From the NCBI GenBank assembly GCA_029532415.1, contig JAQOTA010000069.1:1674001-1738000 (forward strand): a stretch of 64,000 nucleotides of DNA. Direction: 5' to 3'. The stretch comes from Marasmius tenuissimus. Its lineage: Eukaryota > Basidiomycota > Agaricomycetes > Agaricales > Marasmiaceae. The position numbers were made by a program, and so were the translations under genes. Positions within the stretch are counted from its first letter, which is position 1. Each line of letters begins with the position of its first letter. The notes below the pieces were generated by a model. That model saw only the letters and a program-made list of their open reading frames with translations, searched no databases and was not told where the DNA came from. Shown piece after piece: positions 56,812-64,000 of this stretch.

Positions 56812-57260
56812 TGCTTCGACCGAGGGTTATTAGAATGAGACCACAAATCGAGCTCCTTATAACGAAAAAGAGGGACGCCTAAGAATAGCCTTGGTCGGTA
56901 AAACCTGTCCTGGCCGCCCTAGCGGGAGCGGGTCTCGGAAGCTAGTGCTATTAGTATTCAGCATCCCGCGACAAGCGTTCTACTTAGGCGGTGCAGGTAA
57001 TGCTAGGAATATGGAGTGGTGCTTGCAAAGGGGTCTGCCCCTGCCATACCCCTGCCCACATATTCATCGGCAGGGGAAATTGAACCTCCGTATGAAACGG
57101 TGGGATTTAAAGAATGGACTGGATGTAGCTATATGGACGATTACATGTGTAGTTTGCCTACTTGTTCGTACCGACACTTAGCACTGGAAATTTGGAGTTC
57201 TGGCTGCTCTCGTTGATCATGCACCCGTCCTGTTGAGTAGACGCTCGTGTCACCACTACG
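56812..57260. promoter_or_regulatory. promoter of small secreted protein 3 and duplicated flank
   Basis: TATA element at 56854-56861 (minus). 56876-57050 is the partner of 51466-51640. No supported ORF. Confidence 0.5.
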
Positions 57261-57365
57261 GCTTCCTTGGCTCAGTTGGCTAGAGCGCAGGTCTCATACA
57301 TAAAAGTATGCAACTCTACGAGGGTCCTGATCCTGAGGTCGCAAGTTCGAGCCTTGCAGGGAGCA
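57261..57365 (+). tRNA. tRNA-Met(CAU): tRNA-Met(CAU), elongator type, with a 31-nt intron
   Basis: Exons 57261-57298 and 57330-57365. Acceptor GCTTCCT pairs with AGGGAGC, then A. The anticodon loop is CTCATAA once the intron at 57299-57329 is removed. The anticodon stem has the T-T mismatch also seen in the yeast elongator tRNA-Met. T arm: GCAAG TTCGAGC CTTGC. Confidence 0.9.
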
Positions 57366-58372
57366 GTGATGTTGGCGTTTAATGCAACTTTTTTCGCGAC
57401 CTTTCCTATTCCACGTTACCGATATCAAATAATATACTCGGAGTGTGTATGAACCATCCGTTGAGTCTCGTTATTCGTCTTAGTATCATCCCAAAGAACC
57501 TTCCAAGTTCCGGTACGATTGCTTCTTGTAATCCACGGAATCCGAGCTCGAGTAGAGGAAGATTGGCTCAATCACCAAGCGCGCATTATGCTACTCATTT
57601 ATCTCACTTCGAATCTTTGGGGCGCAAGTCTCATAAAGTACTTACAGGCTTCGCTTCCTCAGAGATCGCAAGGTTGCTACAGATCTCACTTACTGTAAGC
57701 CTGAACATTGGAAACTTATGGTGTGAAACGGAAAGAATTACAGGTGTAAAGGGTAATATTACAGGGGTTCTCTGCCGGTGATAAAGCTACACAAAGGTAA
57801 AGAAAGAGGAAAGACCCTACAAGCAGCAATCGAACCCAGATGGAAGGGACCAGAAAGGGACAAGGAATTGATCAAGGCCGCTTAAGGAGAGAACATTCGT
57901 CCGGGCCGACTACTTCGTCGTCGACGAGGAAGGGAGAATGCAAATGATAAGTAAACGTAACGAACTCGAGTTGAGAGAAAGGAACTGGAGGCAAGGTCAA
58001 GTGAGAGGTACTTCCGACTCCCGAATTAGTACGAGATGCTGCAAAAGCACCCTAAACGTAAGGTAGTCTTTAGTTTGGACGATAGAGAGGTGTTCTAGTC
58101 ATCCGAGAAGGACGTAGGATGATGAAGGATAGGGGTCAAAGGTGATAGTGGGTGTGGACGGAGAACGTGGTTGAGGAATAAGCAACGTTCGAGGCATTGT
58201 ATGAGTGGGGTATCGAGAAGGGTGAGTATCGGGGTTGGGGGTGCGACATCGATAGCAATGGGCAGAGCGTCGAAAACAAGAAAACGATATACAAGAAAGC
58301 GATGGGGCGGGCGAAATATGTACAAGAATGTGGGAGATAAGCGGGAGCGGAAGTTGGGAAGTGGTGGCCCGT
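57366..58372. other. gene-free region with a possible tRNA-Met relic
   Basis: 1.0 kb. At 57615-57676 the strings ggcgcaagtctcata and agatcgcaaggttgc follow the tRNA-Met order with damage. Nothing else supported. Confidence 0.35.
57615..57676 (+). pseudogene. possible decayed tRNA-Met
   Basis: Fragments resemble the anticodon and T-arm regions of the intact tRNA-Met at 57261; the D arm and 3' acceptor are not recognisable. Confidence 0.3.
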
Positions 58373-60364
58373 TCACAGTGTACGAGGGGTGAAGGTGAGC
58401 TTGCACTCCATGGCAGCCGGGAAGATCACCTAGAAGCCAGCGTTAGTCATGTGAGATATCAGAATGGGAGAACCACTCACAAAACTATCCTTGATCTCCA
58501 TACTCTGTTCGTTGGTTTCGGCAGGGGCATGAACGTCAAAGTTCCTCACGATGGCGGCAATGACAATTCGCATCATCATTTGTGCGACATTTTGTCCACC
58601 ACATACCCGAGTACCGGTACCAAAAGGCATCATGTACTGGGTCATACGAGCCAGGCGGTCTGAACAGCCGGGGGCGTCGTTCTCGAGCCATCGTTCGGGC
58701 ATGAAAGTCTCAGGAGAAGGGAAGATAGCTGGGTTGCGGTGCATAGACCATGCTTGAGTAGCGACGATGGTTCCGGGAGGGACCTCAAAGCCCATCAGAT
58801 CGAAGGACTCGTTGACCGCGCCAGACTTGGAAGACGAAGATGGGACGACACGCTCAAGGGGACTGGGAACCGCGGAGTAGACCCGCAGACCTAGGTGTCC
58901 ATTTAAAATCGCAACTACAGAGCGAGGCAATGAAGATTCGCTCACCTTCTTTGATAAATGCATTGAGGTAGGGCAGTTCTTGTAAAACAGAGATGTCGGG
59001 GATAACTCTAGAATCATGCATAGCTTCGTCAAGTTCAGCCTGAAGTTTTTTCGCGATGTCAGAGCGGCGAGTGAGTTCCCAGAGGAAGTAAGATAGCGAG
59101 GTTGAGGTGGTATCGGAGCCCGCGATCCTAGGGGGAGTTAGAAGGAGTTCACTGATGATGCAATTTCCAGAGCTCACATATGTCCCATATGTTCAGAGAT
59201 GATGTCGCTATCGGGCATGTTCTCGTTTGTCGTAGAGTAGCGGTGGTTCAAAAGCCTGTGGAGCATCGGTACCTTCTCAGAAGAGTCTAGCTTGCCTTCG
59301 GCGTTCATTTGGGCACGGGTTTGATAGACTCGCTCGCTAACGAACTAAGTAAGATGGTTAGTTCAGAAATCCATCGACAACCAGAGGAGGCATACCTCAG
59401 CCATGATCTTGTCTGAGTCGCACATCTGGCGCCACCTAGCGTTAGGGATACGGCAAACAAGGTTCCAGGCCCAAGTTGGAACAACGCTTCTCTATTGAAG
59501 TGTGTTAGCTATGGGAATGACTAACAACGGCAATGTCTTACCAAGATACCGCGTTTGGGGAAATCGCTTATAGCAACAGACAGGCGATCTTCAGCCTCCG
59601 TCGCCCACTTGCTTACAGCACCGAGACGATAGCCGTACGACGTGGAGACAATAACTTCGACCATGAGGTTTCTGAACAGGGCGAGGCATTCGAGAGGCAT
59701 CTTCTGGTCCATCTTTTCGAGGTGCTGAAACCACATCATTCATCAATCAACCAACACCATGTCAGGACAAACAGAGAGAACGCACGCTGATCAGCTCTAG
59801 TGTTGGCTCGTGCATTTCGGGCTGGAACCGAGCGAGGTTGGTAGGGTTGTAGTGGGGGGCATATCCTTTGCGGCGCATGGAATGGGGTGCATGTTCGAGG
59901 GTAGTCATCCTGATACAAGTCAGATCATTCAAAGTTAAGCGCATACAGTCATGAAAAACGTACGCATGGTCGTTTTCGTTGCTACAAGATAGCGGTAGGA
60001 ATGAGAACGAAAGCTTTGAGGCAAAAGAGAGAGTGACTAACGTGAGGAGACTCTTGTAGTAATCGCTTTTGTCGAATTTGTGAATAGAGTAGACGTTGCG
60101 CGCGGTCGAGATATCATTGAAGACAACTTTGTTGGGACCGACGCGAACGACAGGTCCATACTTCTCGAATAGCGAGTCGATAACTTTGCATTGTTCGAGC
60201 TTGACGACATGGATCGTCAGCCAGAAGTCGGAGACGGCGGCATACCAGGGGCCAGGGATCGCGCTTAAGGGAGACAAGAAGAGGTTGTAGATGGCGCGGA
60301 GGACGGTGTAGGCAATGATAACGAGGAGAGCGGCGAGAACGACGGGGTAGACGACGGAGAACAT
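58373..60364 (-). CDS. cytochrome P450 monooxygenase
   Basis: A haem-thiolate monooxygenase, probably ER-anchored. Substrate unknown; such P450s often serve secondary metabolism or xenobiotic breakdown. The ATG at 60364 starts an N-terminal anchor (SVVYPVVLAALLVIIAYTVL) and follows a TATA box at 60468-60476, so the longer open frame to 60499 is not used. Then IPGPWYAAVSDFWLTIHVVK and KYGPVVRVGPNKVVFNDIST. The I-helix motif is AGSDTTSTS. ExxR is EGLR, restored by splicing. PERW lies in FMPERWLENDAPG, and the haem loop is FGTGTRVCGGQ with its Cys ligand. The last exon gives VIFPAAMECKLTFTPRTL before TGA at 58373-58375. About nine to ten exons, and all P450 signature motifs are present. The CYP family cannot be assigned by eye. 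Confidence 0.85.
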
Positions 60365-60467
60365 GGCGGCGAGAGGTGATACGCTGAAAGGAATGTGAGG
60401 GGGTCGCGGGGAGATGGTGGAGGAAGGGAAGAAAGAACCGATGGAGAGCTCTTGAACATGTTTCTGG

Positions 60468-60476
60468 TTTATATAT
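60468..60476 (-). promoter_or_regulatory. TATA box of the P450 gene
   Basis: ATATATAAA on the minus strand, about 105 bp upstream of the chosen ATG. Confidence 0.6.
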
Positions 60477-61440
60477 CCTGAATGTCTCTCCTTGAGCAAG
60501 TTGAAGATGGACGCACAGATTTGACCGCCGATGTGACCAAATAAACAAACATCCGGATCTATTTGCTTCCGATTGCTCGCCTTCTAAATTTGGCTATTCG
60601 AATTCCTTTTAAATCATTTCACGACACGTGCGTACCTTTGCGTCCCTGCTTTTCCCTTCCCATCGCCTTCATTGTGAGTGTTCCCTCGTTTTCGACCTCG
60701 ATCCTGGTAGCTTCACGGTTCTTCATCGCACAAATCATATTCATCGCCTCGTTTACCTGACAGATCTATTCCAGTAAGATCTCCGAACAGCCTACATTGG
60801 CAATCTGACTGATAGACTTTGTATATCCGAAGGTAATAGTAACTAGAATCAGCTCTTCCCGGTTGCCGTATCGTTCCCCTTGCATTCGAAGAAGGTCCGT
60901 CTCACACCGTGTTCGTACGGAACCGCTTCTGAAAGCCCACATTATCCGCACAAATATCAACTCACGCCATCCACTTTACCCGATGAACTGTTTCGTCCCA
61001 CCAATGTCGTTGTGGCCACATGAGATATGAGGCCTCGAAGCCTTTCGTATTCGGTTGGCTGTTCTCTGAATCAGCCGACCGTGGAATATCCGTCAGCGAA
61101 AATCTGCAATTAGCCCACCCTAGGTACTCATCATTTAATATTCCTCATTCCTGATGGTAAACCCTGTATGACATTCCAGACCCACGCCTCAATATTTCTT
61201 CCCAGATTCCCACAAGATCCTCCAACATCTCGGCGGTGGCCACAGTGGCTGAAGCGCTGGCCGTTGACGGTGGCGATATTCCAGATTCACCAATCTGAAT
61301 CCTGCGAGTCAATCGATGTACCGTCAAGATCCTTGTCAACGTTTTCCGAATCTTTCTCAAGCTAGTCCCACTGGGTATCCGCGACTATCTCACACACTGT
61401 GGCCGTCAACGTCGTCATTGATATTGAGCGCTGAGTGCTC

Positions 61441-62145
61441 AACATCGTCATTATTTCCTCCTGAAGATGCTCCACAACGCGTGTCCGAGGTTCAGCATGC
61501 TGCCCTTCAAGGCACCTGGGCCTGGTCGGTATCATTGGCATAAACTCATATCGACCATGGCAGTCAGGGCCATCGAGGTACTCAACCACTTCAGGACCAA
61601 ATCTCCGTTGTGTGTCCTTACCATCGGACTCAAACTGGTCTGGAATTTTCGCTCACCAGTGCTCGCTTGAGCCCTCCCAGAGAGTCTCCTCCAGAAACAT
61701 GGTGAACCTTACTCTTTCTTTGATTTATCAGAACCACGGTTCCCCAACTATTCCGTCTACCACGCTGTTCTACATCTCAGCCTGAGGGGGTTAAAGAGTT
61801 TTTAATGGACGTCATTCAACGATTGAAGGGTGAGCGTTCAACATGCCATTCATCCATCTCGAACAAGTATTCAGGCTCTCATTATTTCGTGTATAGGTCT
61901 GCCTCCAAAGTCCTACCCTCGCTGTAGATCATTCTCTAGCATTCAACAAACGATCGACTTCCACATACCGGCCATGCCCTCGATGGGTATTGATGATGGG
62001 ACCGCTCTCTATTCGTCCGCGTCAGCCTTCGTCATTGGGCATCGTCATTTGTTCCCCTCCTGAGAATCCTTCACAGCGCGTGTTGATCCAGAACGCTAGC
62101 GCTGCCTGTCTTTCAAGGGGCCCTTGAGACATCATCATTTGTGAG
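61441..62145. repeat. diverged direct repeat pair
   Basis: 61441-61540 and 62038-62145 share catcgtcatt, ttcctcctga, cacaacgcgtg/cacagcgcgtg and ttcaaggcacctgg/ttcaaggggcccttg in the same order. Spacing is about 600 bp. Confidence 0.5.
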
Positions 62146-62339
62146 GGAGAGACTGATACTATCGATCTACAACGCACATGGGTACCAGTTGACCTCTGAA
62201 GATGTACTCGGTGGCCGCGGCTCGAGGTTCCCTGATCGTCTTTTTTCCGATACGCTCGCCACTTTCCACCATTCCAGGTTTTACGCATGGTCGACTAAGC
62301 CCATTCATTAGGTACCTATGGACGGACGAAGAGTTCTGA

Positions 62340-62760
62340 TCATGAAATATATACCTTCTGGTCCGTTTGGGACACTCGAATGTCCGATCGACACCGCTGA
62401 GGCGAGCTCGGACGAGTCGAAATCAATGGTAAGACCAATCTCTGTGTCGCTATGGCCTCTGAGTCATTGGTGGGTCTGAAAGAGCTATGACCGTATGAGT
62501 ACCAAGCGGCCTCTGAAGGAAGGACGACTGGGACAGTTCAAACTGTCCGGCCACTTCTTATTTGTTCGCCACGTTCCAGGACTCAACGCACAGTGTTCTG
62601 CCCTTTTGTTGAGTATATATCGACGAAAGACAAGGTGGTGGACCTTGTCTTTCGGGACGTCTGAACTTCCATTCGACACCACTGGGGCGTGCCCGAACGA
62701 GTTAAGCACAACGGAAAGTCGACTCTCCGAGTCGCTGTAGTCCCCGACATATTGGTATCG
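62340..62760. repeat. second diverged direct repeat pair
   Basis: 62340-62460 and 62640-62760 share strings such as cgacaccgctgaggcg/cgacaccactggggcg and gagtcgaaatcaatg-like tails. Their minus-strand translations align (SDTEIGLTIDFDSSELASAV with SDSESRLSVVLNSFGHAPVV). Confidence 0.5.
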
Positions 62761-63189
62761 ATCATATAGAACGGCACATTTGATTGATAGCGAAGCCAAC
62801 CAACCCAGCCGTCATGGAAAGCCAGAAAACTCAAACTCAGAATCGATAGCAGGCTTGCTGAACCGCTCGAGATCTGAGCATTGTATTCAACCGGAAGGGT
62901 GAAGAATAAACACGAAGCTCCAATGGTGGCGCTGGCGCTGCTCTAGAGTCTAGTGATGCTAGGAATGCGCGCCAGTAATTTAAATAATCGAGTTCCCGGA
63001 CCATGGTCACCGTTTGAATGGTCTCCCAATTAAATTTCTAATCGAATACACCCGCCACCTCCCTCTCGCTGCAGGATGATGCTCATTGGTGGCGGGGTCC
63101 GCCCATTCGCACCCATATGTACAACTATCACCAGGTTATGGAGGTGTAATGAACTGCGAGGTACTCGAGCGCTCTGGTACTCAGAAATT

Positions 63190-63330
63190 CAAATATTTGT
63201 TTGAAGGATTGATAGAAGAACTCAAGAAGGGTTGAAACGGACATTCGAAAGGAATTGAAACACACATTTGAACGACATTCGAAACGCGCAGTCAAAACAA
63301 TTTGACCAACTGTTTGAAAGTGCCATTGAA
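63190..63330. repeat. degenerate short-unit repeat rich in ttgaa
   Basis: Strings of the form acatttgaac, acattcgaaa and aattgaaaca recur about every 12-24 bp. No regular unit could be fixed. Confidence 0.5.
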
Positions 63331-63768
63331 GAAGAAGAAAAATCAAAGAGTCCAAAAAGTACCGTTCGCACTGACCAGTTGCATAGGTGTTTGCTATTCA
63401 AGAGAGTCCAATAGCGAAGCCGTTCGACGCACAGTGACATTGTAGTGAGCATAGATATCAGGAAGAATAGATTCGGACTTCACCTCGCAATGCCGGGCCT
63501 GTTAAGCAGCCCGTAACGCCGCGTGATACTTGAACGTATCGCTGACTTGCCTCGACGACATGAGCCACAACATTCGGTGTTGTTCTGTCGGATAGATTCG
63601 TCGTCGCCCTCGTTGCAGACTGGAGCCCCCGAAGCTTCATGGGTGTCAAGAGGAAAGTTGCAGAGAAAAGGGGCTAAAGCGCTTGGAACCTTAAAAAGAC
63701 AAAGACGGCGTGATCTAAGTCTTGAGTCAGGTCAATCCCCTATCATCCCTTGAACCTGGACCACAACC

Positions 63769-63987
63769 ATGATCACAGTCAGTCCACCCAGCTTGCCACC
63801 CACTCCCAAGGCCCGTCTTGGACCTATGACTAATTCTACATGCTCTGTTGACTCGTTTGACGACTCATACTCGCTTCACTCCCCGTGGTTCATCTGGTTT
63901 CAAGACATCAGTCATCGGCGAACATTTGTTGAGTTTCTCCTAGCTATTTCTTTGCTTCAAACTCTGCTCATAGACCTCGGGAATTGA
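63769..63987 (+). CDS. small ORF at the window edge, doubtful
   Basis: A 72-codon frame with a good start context (aaccATGA). The product begins MITVSPPSLPPTPKARLGPM and ends with a hydrophobic stretch (FVEFLLAISLLQTLLIDLGN). No family recognised. It may be the first exon of a gene continuing past 64000, or chance. Confidence 0.25.
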   Translation: MITVSPPSLPPTPKARLGPMTNSTCSVDSFDDSYSLHSPWFIWFQDISHRRTFVEFLLAISLLQTLLIDLGN

Positions 63988-64000
63988 AGGTAAAAGCAGG

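Larger units (their letters stand above)
60477..63768. other. 3.3 kb gene-poor tract with diverged repeats
   Basis: No gene I can support. Three repeat features inside are listed separately. Short protein-like segments on the minus strand (for example FGHAPVVSNGSSDVPKDKVH) recur in diverged form. Confidence 0.4.

Noticed and set aside
60365..60499. N-terminal extension of the P450
   Set aside because: A TATA box lies inside this stretch and the normal membrane anchor starts at 60364.
1..64000. CRISPR arrays, insertion sequences, riboswitches, operons
   Set aside because: None seen; the intron-rich structure is eukaryotic.

Overview
The window looks like genomic DNA of a mushroom-forming basidiomycete (Agaricomycetes). 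The reasons are: many short GT-AG introns (mostly about 50-65 nt), intron-split tRNA genes, expanded F-box, NACHT, MYND-finger and P450 families, a GH114 secreted glycosidase, and cytochrome-b5-fused sphingolipid desaturation. There is no bacterial operon structure, CRISPR array or plasmid feature. All gene models were read by eye. Exon sums that divide by three are quoted where I checked them.

Region 1 (1-24.5 kb) is gene-dense and partly housekeeping. It has the 5' part of the NatA auxiliary subunit gene NAA15, a kinesin-7-like motor, an acidic unknown protein, two F-box genes and a MYND-finger gene. Three closely related Zn(II)2Cys6 transcription factor genes are woven into it. One lies left of the kinesin and two sit in tandem to its right. 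The left copy looks intact. Each of the other two seems to have lost one splice acceptor (AG to AA).

Region 2 (24.5-49.5 kb) is looser. It holds a 113-aa single-span membrane protein, a GPI-anchor candidate built on 11-residue repeats, and an MDR-type reductase with two further copies downstream. It also has two near-identical intron-bearing tRNA-Ser(GCU) genes, two F-box paralogues with a conversion-like identical tract, an 0.8 kb inverted-repeat element, a NACHT P-loop NTPase, an unrecognised multi-exon gene, a decayed locus, and a delta-8-type sphingolipid desaturase whose reading frame is off by one base.

Region 3 (49.5-61 kb) is accessory. It has a broken third MDR copy, a GH114-type secreted enzyme, three members of a small secreted cysteine-containing protein family, and a P450. 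It also has one intact tRNA-Lys(CUU) with three decayed relatives, and one tRNA-Met(CAU) with a 31-nt intron. Two of the small-secreted-protein genes, each next to an intact or decayed tRNA-Lys, lie in a segmental duplication of roughly 0.9 kb. Region 4 (61-64 kb) holds mostly diverged repeats and no gene I can defend strongly.

The theme of the window is local duplication followed by decay: transcription factors, MDR reductases, F-box genes, small secreted proteins and tRNAs. The best candidates for undescribed biology are the small secreted family with its shared exon architecture, the 11-mer-repeat GPI protein, and the tandem transcription factors with independent splice-site lesions.
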